In this document: piece by piece, positions 34,740 through 49,400 of the stretch | Layout: each line of letters starts with the position of its first letter | Position numbering within the stretch: the stretch's first letter is position 1 | Source of the DNA: Glycine soja | Lineage: Eukaryota; Streptophyta; Magnoliopsida; Fabales; Fabaceae | NCBI RefSeq assembly: GCF_004193775.1 | Contig: NC_041016.1 | Location: 48,174,767 to 48,238,766, forward strand | Direction of reading: 5' to 3' | DNA length: 64,000 nt | Position numbers and translations under genes: made by a program | The notes under the pieces: generated by a model | What the model saw: only the letters and a program-made list of their open reading frames with translations | The model's database searches: none | What the model was told of the DNA's origin: nothing

Positions 34740-36110
34740 TGAATATTCTATGATCCACTTTCCAGCACACTCTTGGAAAAGTAATAGTTATCGAACTCCA
34801 ACTTTGTGATGTATGTATTGAAGAATCAAATTTTGTATTCCCTCTCAATGAAACCTTTCATGGAAATTTCAAAATGCAAAGTTTATGTAAGAATCATGCT
34901 CAAGAAAGACTAGAGGATGAGAAAGAATTTCCCAAGATTATGCTCCCTGAATTGCATCATCTTGCATCGGAAAACTTGCCTTTGCTTTTCAGTTTCTGTT
35001 TGCCATTAACAGCTCATGAGAACAACCACCATTTCCTCTTACATTATTTAATGAAAAGGTGATCACATTATTTATAGGACTACTTCTCTACTTTAAATTC
35101 TTTTATTGAGACAAAAGACAATAATTGGTCATCATCTACCTGAATAATTCGAAGTCAATATATAGCACAATAATCAACAGGTTCCAAGTTCATTTTGCAA
35201 GCTGAATAAATTTAATTTTCTATCTTCAGTGCTAAATAACCTACACAACTTGAAGACATTGGAGGTATCTTTTTATGATGCATTAAGGGTTGTTTTTGAA
35301 AAACAATAAGACACACTGGTGCTGCCCAGCACGACTTAGCAACTCATTTTTGGACTCTGATTTTAAGACGTGTACTAAATCTATAATATTTTTTTAATAT
35401 AAGTAATAAAAATTTCTTACTTTTTTCTCAATTATAATTTATAACGAGACTCTCTCTAAAATATCTTTTATTTAATAAGATAAAAAAAATATATGCTTGA
35501 TATCAAATTTTAATTAAAAATAATTTATAAAATATTTTTTTAATTAAAATAACACAATTTAATAAAATTAATTATTTTTTTTAATAAATACAAGTGTGTC
35601 TTTTGTTACTTATAACCAAGACAAGACAAGAAATTACCTTCGGAGTAAATTAAGATCCTTAAGGAGGTCCTCATATTTCAAAACCTCTACACAGTGGTTA
35701 ATTGTCAATAGTCGTGAAAGCCTAGATCATGTGTTTCCACTTTCCGATCTCTGTGGCTGAGAGGCTTCAACAGTTCCAATGCTCAAAATATCCTAGTGAT
35801 AGATAACATTATTGAAAAGAGTGACCATCATGATCATATATGCATGTTTACGTTGAAAATTTGAACGTACAAGGTGTCATAGAATGATTATTGAAGACTA
35901 TAGTCTCATCCTTTATTCTATTTCAGCCTTTAAATGAATTATGGGTCATGGATTGGTAAATATATAACACCATCAACAATAACAAGTTTACCAAAATTTC
36001 GAATTTTAGCATATATTATTGTCGGGTGCTAGAGGAAATATTTGAAAACGTGAATGAGGACGATGCACTAGCCACTATGTAAGGTTTCCTGTGTTTACAA
36101 CTCAGCAATT
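34740..36110 (+). pseudogene. Decayed LRR-type sequence, possibly from an NBS-LRR resistance gene
   Basis: Short open pieces in different frames read like the irregular LRRs of plant CC-NBS-LRR proteins. They are FPKIMLPELHHLASENLPLL (about 34928-34990), LNNLHNLKTLEVSFYDALRV (35235-35292), a VFPLSDLCG-like stretch (about 35727-35755), and YCRVLEEIFENVNEDDAL (about 36018-36075). The spacing, and the motif style of Leu/hydrophobic plus 'VFPLS' and 'EEI', are characteristic. No NB-ARC domain remains and AT-rich insertions separate the pieces. The assignment rests on short motifs, so it is tentative. Confidence 0.42.
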
Positions 36111-38629
36111 TGTTTATATCACAGCATCATATAGTGATTGTAAAAGCAAAATAAGTAATTTTAATTTTGATGAAAAATTTAATAGATAATAATACATCAT
36201 TTACTATACATGATGATATAATATTAACAGTTAATTTTTCATGAACCACTAAAATTGAATACTTTACTTTCTAATAAGTTGTTTACTTTAGAGAATCCAC
36301 ATCCAACTTTAACTATATACATGTATTGTGATAGTGAAGTAAAACAGAGAAGTGCATAAAAGAGTATTGAAAAAGTGTAATTATTAAAAAGAAAGATTAT
36401 GGCTTAAACATGTTAATAAGTGGGTCAAATGACATCTGTTACAGGTGCCAGCTGTTTAAAACACAATTCACATGTCATAATAAATTACACATGGCAGATG
36501 GGGAAAAGCGATTACTTTAAGAATAGTAATAAATGGCTTTGTATATGCTTTACTAAAACTAGTATTTTTAATTAGGACAAGATAGAAGCTTATTTTTATA
36601 TAATTAAAATTTATAACAAATAAATATTTTTAATGTAAAAATATATTATAATTAAAATAATGGTATTTTAGTTTGTACATTATATAAAATAAATATTTAT
36701 TTTTATATAATTAAATTTTATAATATATTTTTAAGTATATAAACAGTATTTTGAATCTATAATAAGTAAATTAAATTATGAAATTAAGTTATTTTTAATT
36801 ATTGATAATTTATTTTTGATAAAAATGATTAAAAGTAATTTGGAGATAGAGATAAAATAATGTAGATAAGAGACAAAATAGGATAGATTGAAAGGTTAAG
36901 CAAGCGGTTAAGAATATTAAGTACACATAAAAACAAAAGAAAGATAGTTTAATATGATTAAAAGAAATTTTTGGCTACTTGGATGAGTAGTGTGTGAAAT
37001 GTATCATTAAAAGAAAAAAATGAGATTTTTTTCAATAGAAATTAAGAAAAAAGGAAAAGAAATTCTTATGTAAATACGACCCGCTTAATTCAACTAATAT
37101 TTATAGTAAAATAAAAGTGATTTGGATCTCATGGAAGGGAATGAGAGTCTTATTTTTAAATTGTATTTTAATTTATAATATAACAACATATTATATATCT
37201 ATTGCATGTTTTAACGCTTTTATCGGTTTAGGGTCCAAAATAAGGTGGAAATTTTTTTTATAAGAAATTCTCTCATGTTGAATTTTTATATAACCATATT
37301 ATGTAAAAAAATTATATTTATCAGTTTCATCTTAAATGTACTCAAATTTTAATATGACCCTTCATATTTAATTTATATGAAGATAGAGAGATAAGCACTG
37401 TTTTCACATTCGTTTGAAAATTGAAAACGAGAGTACCCCATTTCACCCAAACACTGACTGAAACACAAATACCCTGTACAAAAGAAATATACATATAACT
37501 TTAAATAGCTTTAATGCTACAAATTAAAATCTCTACAAGGCTACTGAGAAAATTAGAAGGCGTAGCAAGAACTTTACAATTTATATGTTGCCAAATTTTG
37601 TGAAGTTATAAACAAAGATAGTCATCATTAGAAGTATTCAAAGCAGAATGAGCCTACCTTGGACGATCTTTGAATGTTCAACTCACTACCATAGACATCA
37701 AACAAAGGATATGATGCCTAGATAGAGAAGAGTGAGGTTTGTTGTGTTAATAGAATCATCATACATCTAGAAGGTACAATTGATTAGAGTAGCTTTACAT
37801 TGTTGGGTTAATGCACTGCATTTGCTTCTCTGAAGCTGTTTGGGTCATTCTTTTAGATAAAGCAACTTATTAATTGAGCCAAGGGATATATGATTGTCCA
37901 AGACTCAAAAATGTAGAAATGAAGTTGTTGTACCAAAAAATTTCTCCATAGAGGACGAAGTGAGGCTTATAACTTACAACTCAAGACCACCATCTGCCAA
38001 AACCATGACAAGCCATTTAGTTGTCTAAATATCAATCACTGGTCATTAGAGGAACTTTGCAATAAAACAGAAGTTTAAAGATGTAGACAAATGAAACCCA
38101 AGAAAATATATATATATATATAACTTGAAGTTTACATTGCCACTTGCATGTTTCAGCTAACATGATCAAACTTAGATGTTGTGTGTAAAAAAGTGATTAT
38201 AAGGGGGAATTAGTTCATGATTTTAATTTTACAAGTCTAGCGGTGTTTGAGGGAAGCGGTGTTATTGGCTTTTTTTTTTTTTTTAAGTAAATTCTTGTTT
38301 GTGTGTGTGTATTCACTAGATAGCATAAACTATATGAATGATAATGAATTCTTTAACCTTCAGTACTCAATAGTTCAAGGTGAAGTATAGATTAGCAGAT
38401 TGTAAACAGCAGAGAAATATCACAGCAAAATATGAAACAGCCATGACATGAGGAAGCTGAAATTCAAAATAATGCTATTGAATATAAACTTCAATAGCCT
38501 GCCCCCAGTATGTACCAAAATGCATTAGGTGAATTGATCCTTTTATTTATAAACACGTACCAGGGAACTGATAATATGAAATAGTATCATTCCACCAAAA
38601 GAAAGTATGATTATGAATATTTAAGTTTT
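36111..38629. other. Intergenic and 3' flank of the LRR kinase gene
   Basis: AT-rich; no other gene seen. The part nearest 38629 presumably holds the 3' UTR of the minus-strand kinase gene. Confidence 0.5.
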
Positions 38630-41600
38630 CTAACCTTTGGAAGAAATGCCATCATCCTCATCCAATGGAGATTCTGATGTAGGAGAGGTTGGTGAGTTGC
38701 TGACATATTCCCTAGCATCAATTAACATTGCAATGACCTCTCTCATTGTAGGCCTATTAAGTGGAGATGTGCTGGTGCAGAACAGGGCAATTTTGAGAAT
38801 AAGAGACATTTCTTCAACTGTTTTTGGTGCACTAAGATTCAATCTCTTGTCAAACAATTCAGATGTTGGTACTGATGCCTGAATTGCTCTTCTCACACAA
38901 GTCACTAAATCACCACCTTGTTCCAAAGGTTGAACAGGTGACCTCCCAGTAACTAGCTCCAGCAAAACTACCCCAAAGCTATAGATGTCACACTTCTCAG
39001 TCACCTTCATGGTGTAAGCATATTCTGAAAAAAGTAATCAAGCAATCATAAGAAAAACAGAAGGATTACAATGACTATAACTCTGCTGATGAAAATATCA
39101 CTCTTTTTTTGTATGCATCAAGGGTATAAAAAAATAATCCCTTTTAAGGCAGAAAGATCACCAAAGCTTCTTTCGTACACACAGTCAAGTCTAAACTATT
39201 TACAAATTTTTCCAAACCTTGGTAAGAATATCGCATATTTAGCACATTATTAATATCAACTTTTGAAAATATCCATTTTAATGTGCATTTTAATCTGGAG
39301 ATCAGTAACATTTTTATTGAAAACATCTCTTAATTTGCATTTTAATAAATTCTTTCCTCCAAAATCATTGTAACAATATTGGAAAGTAAATCACATCAAA
39401 AGATTAAAATGGGACTCAATTATTCTATTAAGTAAAACTACAACTACTGCACCAATGTAGTGAACTTATTCTTACCTGGGGCAATGTAGCCATATGAGCC
39501 AGCCACAGCAGACATAGATTTTGAGTAGGAAAAGTCAATCAACTTTGCCAAGCCAAAGTCTCCAACATGAGCCTGAAACATCTCATCAAGTAATATGTTG
39601 TTTGACTTTATATCTCGATGGATGATCTGAGGCTTACAATCATAATGAAGATAGCATAAGCCTTCTGCTGCTCCAAGAGCAACTTTATATCTACTACCCC
39701 AATCCAATGCACAAGTGGTTACACTTGAATGAAGTTGTTCTCCAAGGCTTCCATTTTCCATGTATTCATACAAGAGAAGATTAGAATCCTCATGGTAGCA
39801 AAATCCATACAGCTTCACAATGTTCCTGTGCCTGATCTTTCCAAGAGTTGAAATCTCAGCAAGGAAGCTTCTGTCAACATTATTTGCTCCTTCTCCACGC
39901 GAATTCAGCTTCTTAACAGCAATCACTTCACCATCACTCATAGCAGCCTTGTAAACAGTTCCACAAGCTCCTCTTCCTAGAACTGCAGCTTCCGAAAAAT
40001 TTCCTGTGGCTTCCAAGAGATCCTGGTATGTAAAGCCTTCTTTAGGAAAGTAGTAGTTATCCAAGACATGAGTCTCTATTTGCCTTTCAAGTGAAACAAA
40101 AGCAGCACGGCTACCACGCCTCATGGCAAAACATATACACACTATGAAAATAAGAGAAACTAGTCCAACCACCCCAGAAACAATACTCACTATCTTTTCC
40201 CTTGATGAACCATTTCTGATCCAGCTATGTTTTGCAGCATGAGAGGGAGATAGAGATGGATGGCAGTGATTGGTACCAACACGGCACAAGCCGTTGTTCC
40301 CAGCAAAGTTTGTGAAATCCATCTTTCTAAATGTAGTGGTGTCTGGAACAGTTCCTACCAGCTTGTTGTTTGATACATTGCATATTACAAGACTGAGAAG
40401 GTTACCAATTGATGAAGGAATCTCACCAACAAGTTCATTGTCATTTAGATAAAGGGACTCTAGCATTTGCAAGTTCCCAAGGCTATCAGGAATTAAGCCA
40501 GAAAGTTTGTTGTGGCTCAGGTTAAGTGCAATCTGAAGAGCTCCAAGTTTTCCCAAGTGAAGGGAGATGCTTCCTGAAAACTGGTTGCCACCTAGTTCCA
40601 GGTCTGTGAGCCTAATAAGATTCCCCAAAGTGCCTGGTATTTCTCCTGAGAGCATGTTATCAGAAACTTTCAACAGCTCCAAGTTCACCAAGTTGCCAAT
40701 TTGATTTGGAAGCATTCCAGTGAAGTGATTCCTGCTAAGATCAAGCCTCTGCAATCTTACACAGTTTCCCAACTCATGAGCTATACTTCCACTGAAACGG
40801 TTAGAGGAAACATTGAATGTCACAAGTTGTGTCAAATTTCCAATCTCAGGAGGGAGATAGCCTTCAAAGTAGTTAGCCGACAAGCCAAGCCTCTCTAGAT
40901 TCCTGAGTTGGCCTATCCCCGGGTTTATTATCCCCGAAAATTGGTTCTGATAGAGTTCAAGTGCAGTGAGATTGTGAAGCTCATACAATTCAACAGGTAG
41001 GCTTCCTGTCAAAAGGTTGTCCCCCAGCATAAGCTGCACAAGAGATTTGCATGTTTTGAGGCTGTAAGGAATGTTTCCAAACAACCTATTTGAACCAAGG
41101 CTCAGGAATTGCAGCTTCTGATATCCACAAAGATTGATAGGTATCATACCAACAAGATTGTTTGCAGATATATCAAGAATAGTTAGGTTTCTAATAGCTC
41201 CAAGATGAGGAGGAATCACACCTTCAAGTTGGTTGTCAAATAGCTGCAAATCCTCCATGTATGTAAGGTTTTGAAACTCCAGTGGAATTGTACCTGTCAA
41301 GTTATTCAGTGACAGATCTAAATTTCTTAGCACCCTCAACTGACCGAGTTCCCTTGGAATATGACCCTGCAGATTGTTTTCAAACAGATGAAGCAAGCTA
41401 AGATTAGAGATCATTCCCAACTCCTTTGGAATGGTCCCAATCAAATGGTTCTCAGAAAGGTCTATCTCAATAGCTTTTGTGCAGTTCCCTAGCTCTGGTG
41501 GAATTGTTCCATTCAACATGTTGGTGTACATGTACAACCTCTTCAACTGCGACAGCTTTCCCAGTTCCTTAGGGACACCACCACTCAGTGAATTTTGGTG

Positions 41601-42416
41601 CAAAGCAAGCAGTTCCAAGCTACTAATGTTTCCAATCTCTGGAGGAATCTCCCCAGAGAAATAGTTTTGCCACAGAAGTATATTGGTAAGGTTCTGAAGC
41701 TTTTCAAGCTCCCTTGGGATTGAACCTTCTAGCTGATTCTGTGCCAACCCCAATATCTCCAAGCTCTGGCACTCACTGATTTCAGCAGGTATTGGCCCTG
41801 AGAGAGCATTTAGACCTGACCTTATAACTTTAAGCTGTTTCAACTTTCCTATTGATGATGGAATTCTTCCAGTCAAATTATTGCTATATATGACCAGTTC
41901 CTCTAGAGATACCAAATTCCCAAGCTCCGCTGGCACTTCACCATACATGTAATTTTCACACAGGTAAAGCTTTCTAAGTGTTGTGATTTTCCAAATTGGG
42001 TTCAGAAGGGGTCCATGAAGCCTATTTGTGCAAAGGTCCAAAACCTCCAAACCACCACAGTCAACAAAACCATCAGGAATGGGGCCAGAGATGAAATTTT
42101 TTGACAAATTCAACTCAAGAAGCTTTGGAAGATTACAGATGGCAGGAGCCAAAGTACCAGACAGATTGAGTTGGTAAAGTTTCACAGAAGTTACCACTGA
42201 ACCTGTGCAATACACACCAGTCCAATTGCAAGGAGTCAAATCAGAAGAATCCCAGTTATAGAGATTGTTGTTTGGGTCAAGAAGGGAAGCTTTGAACCTC
42301 AAAAGACTCAAACCCTCTTCATTAACCGAATTTACAAGGACAATGCCAAGGCAAAAAAACAGCACCATGTAAACCCCATTTAGGAAGTGGAAACTACTAC
42401 ACTCCAATGCCATCAT
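38630..42416 (-). CDS. LRR receptor-like protein kinase (subfamily XI type), intact
   Basis: Two exons on the minus strand, 42416-39476 and 39024-38630, with GT-AG borders, encode 1,111 residues. The first in-frame Met of the pair at 42416/42413 is the likely start: a hydrophobic signal peptide follows at once ([14 protein letters not shown]). The ORF extends 21 codons further upstream without such features. Then come an LRRNT domain with the CNWTGVYC cysteine pair, about 25 plant-type LRRs (LxxLxLxxNxLxGxIP), and one membrane span near residues 741-765 ([20 protein letters not shown]). The Ser/Thr kinase has [11 protein letters not shown] (P-loop), AVKKLN (Lys), [12 protein letters not shown] (about 930; RD type) and DFGLAK, so all catalytic residues are present. 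The intron sits just after GSYGYIAP in the activation segment, cutting a Glu codon. Resembles Arabidopsis At1g17230 (recalled). It is a plasma-membrane receptor; the ligand cannot be read from sequence. Confidence 0.95.
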
Positions 42417-44682
42417 TTCTCTCTCAGACAAACCAAAACAGCACAAGGGGTTGGCTTTATTTGGCCAAGAAGAACACAATAGTTGAAATGATTAAGCTAA
42501 CAAAAAGAGACAATAAGGGAAAGGTTTCACAGAAGTAGCAAGTGTTAACACGGGACAATTGAGAGGAGGTTCAAGACAAAGCAGAATATGACATAATAGA
42601 AAAAAAAAAAAAAAAAAAGAAAATTAAGAGTAGTACCGTGTTGTGAAAGGAAGAGAAAAAAAACAAGGCTTGGTGGTGAGAACAAGTGAATGAAGCAGCA
42701 GAAGCCAATTTGAGAAATTATTAACACCCCATTTGGTTACAAAAATAAAAAATAAATAGACCCACAAAAGCAATCAATACAAAACACTAGGATAAGAGAG
42801 AAAAAGAGAGATAGAGAGAGACCACACAAGACAACTCAACACAGTGACGATAGAGAGAGAGAGAAAGAGAGTAAAAGATACATAACATTGATTGATGAGG
42901 GCATGAAAGTGGAATGAACCGTGACTTGAGGATGGTTGAAGTTTTGGGTCAACTCTACGTTGTTGTTGTTGTTGTGTTGAAGGCAATCACTTTACAGCGA
43001 AGTGGCATGAACTAGTTGTTGTTGTGGTTGTTGCTGTACGTGTGTTTAATTCTCTGGTGTGTGTGTTTGTTTTGGTGTGTCAAGTTTTTTGTTTTTTTCT
43101 CTTCTTTGTTCTTGCTTTGTGTTCTGGTAATCCGCCACCATAGACACTCCATGCACTGTTACTATCATTTCAGCGTTTGAAAGATTGAGTTGACGGGTTA
43201 ACTATAAACGGTGCGGATTTGAGAAGGACGTGACATGTAGATTCCTTTGGATCATGATCCCCGCCATTGTTGCTGGGCCTGCCAATATGGGAAAATACTC
43301 ATAACAAAGAAATTATGGGAGTTTTTCTGTGCTTCATGAGTTGAGTCAAGGGGTGTAATCATTTCACGTATGGACTTCTGTGGAGTCAGTGGCATAGTGC
43401 CTAATCACAGTTCAATTTCCTACCTATCTTTCCTTGCCTCACAAAATTGAATTTTTTTTCTTGAAAAAACATTAAATGTACACTTCACTTTAAGGTTGTA
43501 TGTAGGGATGAATTAATGAAAGACGGGGAATCTCCATGGGGGGGTTGAGGAATTAGACTGTATAGTAAACTCAAATTCATTTGAAAATGCTAATTGAAGA
43601 TAACAAGTGGTGCTAAAGGTTGCAAGAATAGAAGCTACATAACTCAAGATAATTGTCTTTAAGGAATTCTAGGTTTCGCGATTCGTGACACTTACTTAAG
43701 TCAAGTCTAACGCGCGCGTATATATATATATATTGAGTGAAAGTTTATGTTAACTTAAGTATCAGAATGTCTTTGCATGTATTCTCATTATGCTGCTTTC
43801 AATTAAATTCATGTCAAGTCAACCCCACTTGAAGAAGGTTCATCCAACCGTTTGAGTCACTAGCTAGCATTTGAAATATCACCTAGTACACCGGGAAAAA
43901 AATGAAGAAAAAGATATAAATAAATAAATAAATAAATAAAAGAGATATTGATTGTATAATAATCTTGTATACAAATATAATCACATGTTGATTAACATAA
44001 TTTTTTGGGTTATGTATCCAAATATAAGCACATACGCTCATTATATAGTTTTAAGAATTAAGATGATGATGGCGAACTGCTCAGATAAGCGTATTAGAAT
44101 ATTATGTTATCGTGAGGTGAATTAACACGTATCAAATGTTAGGATTTTGAAGCTGGTTTTTTCCCCTCGTCTTTACGTTATTTAGAAGACGTACAATTAT
44201 AGAAAAGTTAATAGTTAAATTAGTCTAGAGAAAATATAACACTAGTAATATTAACTTTTGAAAGATATAAATTATAGTATAAGTCTTTGACCAATATATT
44301 TTGACAGTCGAATTGATTTTACCGAATATTTCAATAAGTTAATTTCACACCTTTTAATTAACTACTACTAATTTCAAATTTGAACTAGTTAACAACTATT
44401 TTTGTCAATTACTATTATTTTTCTGAATATTTTTGTCAAATATTATGGAGGTATTTGATAGAGATTTTTTCATGCAAAAAATCATGATTTTTGGACATCA
44501 TGAATCCTGATAATCATATTTGTTGGGGATGAGTAAAATCTATTTGTTTGGCCATAAAAGTAATATGATATTGTAAAAAAATTAAACTTGGGAAGTAACA
44601 TTTTCATCTCTCCCGTGTAAAAGTTTTCGTAAGAAACTTGTTAAAGAACATCCTCAGACAACATTATTTTCCAAGAATCTTA
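42417..44682 (-). promoter_or_regulatory. 5' leader and promoter region of the LRR kinase gene
   Basis: On the coding strand there is a poly-T tract at 42600-42618 and a CT/TC-rich zone at about 42795-42875, typical of plant 5' leaders. A leader intron is possible but not provable. No other gene is recognised up to the Pack-MULE edge at 44683, and no TATA box could be chosen with confidence. Confidence 0.4.
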
Positions 44683-44921
44683 TTTTTTAAAAGGTTTAAA
44701 TATGTTTTTCATATATGAAAAATAGATCATTTTCATTTTACAAATTAAACTTCATTTTTTCATCTAAGTATCTAATATTTTTTTATATTTCACTTTAGTA
44801 CTTGTCGTCTGTATCATCCTGTGAAATGATGACGTGACAGACGGAATATCATGTCATCAATGCCCCTAATGACTAATCCATCAACAAATTTTCCACATGG
44901 ATCTAGACTCCCAAAGAAGAA

Positions 44922-45546
44922 GTTGATGTGGCAAAAGAAGAAGAGGAAGACATACTAAAGGCGACGAAGGACCACATGGATTTGGACTCTCAAACAAAGA
45001 AACCCTTAGGCAGCCGCAACTTGAAAGGCATCTTCTAGTCCGTGGTTTCAATCTTCAGCCAGAAGCTCCAAAAGTGGAGGCAGAAGCAAAAGAACAAGAA
45101 GCGTGAGTGAAACGGTTCTCACTCCTGCGACACCGATTCGCAATTCTCACTCGACGCCGCCCGAATGTTGTTCAATTTCAAGGAGTTGCGCATTTCCTGG
45201 ACAGTTATTTGATGACAAGAACAACGTTGTTGTTCGCTACAGTTCCTACGATTCAAGTTCTCAAAAATGATTCTCTTATCAGTGTCGCGGAGCCGAAATA
45301 TGAGGACACTCTCACTCTCAATCTTAACCCTGATCCTTATGCTAACCTCCCTGGTGGTTCTGCTCAGACCAAGGAGTATTATTCATACTCTTCTTCGTGC
45401 AGAAGGAAGAGTCTTGATCGATCTAGTTCGATTAGAAGGATTATTGGTGTTGTTGTTGAAATGGATGAATTGAAGGTTGTTGCAAATGTTGGTGTTGGTG
45501 CTAATGTTATTGCAAGGTTTACTTCGGCTCCTTTTGTTGGTTATTG
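44922..45546 (+). pseudogene. Captured OCTOPUS/DUF740-family gene fragment, copy 1 (5' part)
   Basis: Read across several frames this contains the DUF740 (UPF0503; Arabidopsis OCTOPUS, At3g09070) signatures. They are the DVAKEEEEDILK / KDHMDLDSQTKK region, a SxFSxKLQKWRQKQKNKK basic stretch (about 45040-45105), a degenerate FSLDAAR...SWDSYLM region, and the well-conserved PGGSAQTKEYYS and RRKSLDRSSSIRR (45347-45440) followed by EMDELKVVANV. OCTOPUS proteins are polar membrane-associated factors of phloem differentiation. Stops and shifts exclude function. The fragment is cut at 45546 by the Copia element and resumes at 51485. Confidence 0.72.
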
Positions 45547-46013
45547 TGTTTGGCATTTTAGGGATCTTAATAAAATACCAATAATAATCGAAAACACATT
45601 ACGTAAGATTATCAAGAGGGGTTGTGAAAAATATCGGGATCCATGATAAGTAGCGGAATTGATGAATCTGAGGAACTGTTGGTTTTGTGTTTTTCCTCAA
45701 CCAAATCACCGTTTTCCTTTTGGGACCTTAGGTTTCTCATCGAATGGGGAGAAGAGAATACAATTTCTGATTTGGTGTATTGGGGACCACAACCTTGCTT
45801 TAGGTTTTAACCTGTTAGAGTTCTCATTATTCCCTAACGGGCCAAACTGGTTTCCGTTTATCAAGCACATATTAATTTCTGATGATAGTCCAATAGGCTA
45901 ACCAAATTAGATCACTTTTATTGAGTCCATAAATGTAAATAACTAATATAAATGATAAATATAATATGTAGCTCACACTAATTAATTAATTAGGAATTAT
46001 AAAATTCCTAACA
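45547..46013 (-). repeat. 3' LTR of Copia element A
   Basis: TG...CA ends on the element strand; contains the extra ~38 bp shared with the 3' LTR of element B. Confidence 0.88.
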
Positions 46014-46449
46014 ATCTCCCACTTGAGCTTCATATTAACCTTAATCATTTATATTGCAAAAGTCTTTAGGCGTGCAACCGTATGTTATTTACTTTTAGAC
46101 TTTTCATAAACAATCTGGTCCATCTTATATAGTAACACAAAACCATTGTAGTTTTCCTCACAATCCAACATGATTGAGCCACAATAATCACCAATGTCAC
46201 ATATACTTGATGACATAGATCAAATATGGATAAGCGGTATGAAAATAACATGCAATGTGATCTCATTCATGTTCATTTCCAACTAGTCCAAACTATATTC
46301 TTTATAGAGATCAATCCAAACACAATATAAATATTGCAAAAAAACAAGCTCAGAATGAAATGATAACCATCAACTTTATTTTATAGAAAATCAATCTATA
46401 CAAATATCCGAAAAACATAAGGCATATATAGAACGTAAATGGGACTCCC

Positions 46450-49400
46450 ACTAAACTAAGGTACTATAAGGAGTTACTCACATATGAGCAGTGTGCTCAT
46501 GAAAAACTTTAGGTATCAAACCTTTCGTAAGTGGGTCAGCTAGCATATCATTAGTCCTTAAATGTTCTATGGAAATCTATCTATTTTGAACTCTTTCTTT
46601 AACAACCAAAAACTTGATGTCAATAAACTTTGATTTGGTTGCACTCCTATTGTTGTTGGAGTAAAGAAATGTTGAGTTATTGTCACAATAAATCTTTAAT
46701 GGTCTTTTAATGTCGTCAACCACACACAAACTAGTGACAAAATTTCTCAGTCATATCCCATAAGCAATGAACTCTATGACCATGGTTGAAGAAGCTATGA
46801 GAGTCTGTTTAGCAGACTTCCAAGAGATAGCTCTTCCAGCCAACATAAATATGTATCCAAATGTGGAGTGTTTTCTATCTTGACATCCAGCAAAATCAGA
46901 GTCTGAGTATCCAATGATCTCCAAATTCTCAGACTTTTGATAAGTGAGCATGTATCCCTTTGTTCTCTTTAGGTAACACATCACATGTTTTGCTACTTTC
47001 CAATGTTGCATTCCAGGATTGCTCAAATATCTACCCAGAACTCCTACTACAAATGCTATATTGGGACGAGTGCAAATTTGAGCGTACATTAGACTTCCTA
47101 CTGCTGATGCATAAGGAATCTTTTGCATCTCTATTCTTTCAAGGTCATTATTGGGGCATTGTTTGAGACTAAATTTGTCTCCTTTAGCTATCGAGGTATC
47201 TCCTAGTTTACTATCTTTCATGCTGAATCTATCTAGGACCTTATCAATATAACTCTCTTGTGACAACCTTAGGATACCTTGAGAGCAATCTCTTAGTATC
47301 TTGATTTCTAATACAAAAGAGGCTTCCCCAAGATCTTTCATCTCAAAATCTTTTGCCAGAAATTTCTTAGTCTCTTGTAAGAAGCTTATATTGTTGCTGG
47401 TAAGCAGTATATCATCGACATATAACACCAAGTATCAGTATTTACTCCCACTAAACTTGTGGTATACACAATCATCAACTGCATTTGCCTCAAAACCATA
47501 TGAGGTAATGACTTGATGGAACTTGTAATACCATTGACGGGAAGCTTGTTTCAAACCATAGATAGATTTATTTAGTTTTCAAACCATAGACTTTGGTTTT
47601 AAATATCCATTTTCAACCAATAGGTTTCACACTTTCAGGCAATTCGACGAGATCCCAAATGTCATTGTCTTGCATAGATTTCATCTCATCCTTCATGGTA
47701 TTGATCCAGTTATGAGAGTTAGAACTACGCATGGCTTGACAAAAGTTAATCGGATCATCCTCTATTAAACCAATGACATCCTCATGTTCTTGGAGAAAGA
47801 TAATATAATCATCAGGGATTGCACTTCTCCTCTCTTTATCAGATCTCCTTAATGACACTTCTTGAGGTTGTTGTATAGATATTTGAGGAAGAACCTCATC
47901 GTTTTCTTGTTCTTGAACAATGTCATCAACAATAGTTTGAACATTATTTTCTATTACTAGATTTGTTTCTTTAACAGCAATAGGTATGAGGACTTGAGCA
48001 CTGTCAATAACAGGTTCTTCCTCAAAGACAACTTTCTTATGTTCTCTTCCTTCCCAAACTCAACTTCCTCAAGAAATCTTGCATTTCCCATTTCAAATAT
48101 TGATCTTAAAGTGGGATCATAAAACTTATATCCCCGAGAGTATTCAGCATAGCCAACAAAATAGCAGCTAATTGTTCTTGAATCTAGCTTTCTTTCATGT
48201 GGCCTATAAGGCCGCGCCTCAACTGGACAACCCCAAATATGAAAATGCTTAATGCTTGGCTTTTTGCCAGTCCAAAGTTCATAAGGGGTTTTATTAATGG
48301 CTTTACTTGGCATCCTATTAAGGATGTAAGTTGTGGTCTTTAAGGGTTCTCCCCAAAGTGACTCTGGCAAAGAAGAATGACTAACCATACTTCTTGCCAT
48401 ATCCTTAAGAGTTCGGTTTCATTATTCTGCAACACCATTCATGCTAGGTTTGCCTGGCATAGTGTATTGTGGAACAATTCCACACTCTTTGAGAAAAAGT
48501 GCAAAAGGTCCTGGACATGGTTCTCCTAATCCATCATATCTACCATAGTACTCACCACCACGGTCAGATTTGACAACCTTAATTTTCTTTTCAAGTTGAA
48601 GTTTCACTTCAGCCTTGAAACTCTTAAAAACATCTAGGGATTGAGACTTCTCATGTATCAAATAAAGGTAACCATATCTAGAGTAGTCATCTATGAACGA
48701 GATAAAGTACTGTTGCCCATTCCAAGAAGGTGTTGGAAAAGGACCACAAATGTTCGTATGTACCAGTTCTAAGATGTCTTTAGCTCTTTCGGCACCTAAT
48801 TTCCTTATGTTTGTTCATTTTTCCTTTATGCATTTGACACAGACTTCAAAGTCTGATAAATCTAAAGGTTCAAGAATTTCATCCGACACAAGTTTCTGAA
48901 TTCTCTGTTTAGAGATATGACCTAAGTGTTTGTGCCATAAAGTAGCTGAATTCTCTTTTAATTTCCTTCATGTACCACGTGAATTTGTTTGCAGTATTTC
49001 ATTATAGGAACAATTAACATCCAACATATATAGATTATCAATTAAGGAACTAGAACCAATCAAATTCGAATTCTGGTAGATACTAACTTTATTATTTCCA
49101 AATGAACAAGAAAAACTAAATTTGTCCAAACTAGAAATAGAAATTAAATTTCGTCTAAAAGACGGTACAACAAAAGTCTCAAACAAATCCTAATAAAATT
49201 CAGTCTTTAACTGCAATCTAAAATTTCATATAGCCTCCACTGCAACCTTTTTGCCATCACCAATAAATATGAATCTTTCATCATCACTTGGCAGTCGACT
49301 CCACAGGCAACCCCGCATGCTTACACTTATGTGAGTAGTAGTACCAGAATCTACCCATCAAGTATCTTTAGGTACGAAAGCCAAATTAACTTCGGAACAA

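Noticed and set aside
40270..41664. Plus-strand frames across the LRR kinase
   Set aside because: Antisense shadows of the LRR-coding exon.
45107..45646. A novel 179-residue host gene
   Set aside because: Its sequence is a frame-shifted DUF740 fragment inside a Pack-MULE-like element, and the 3' end of the frame runs into a Copia LTR.
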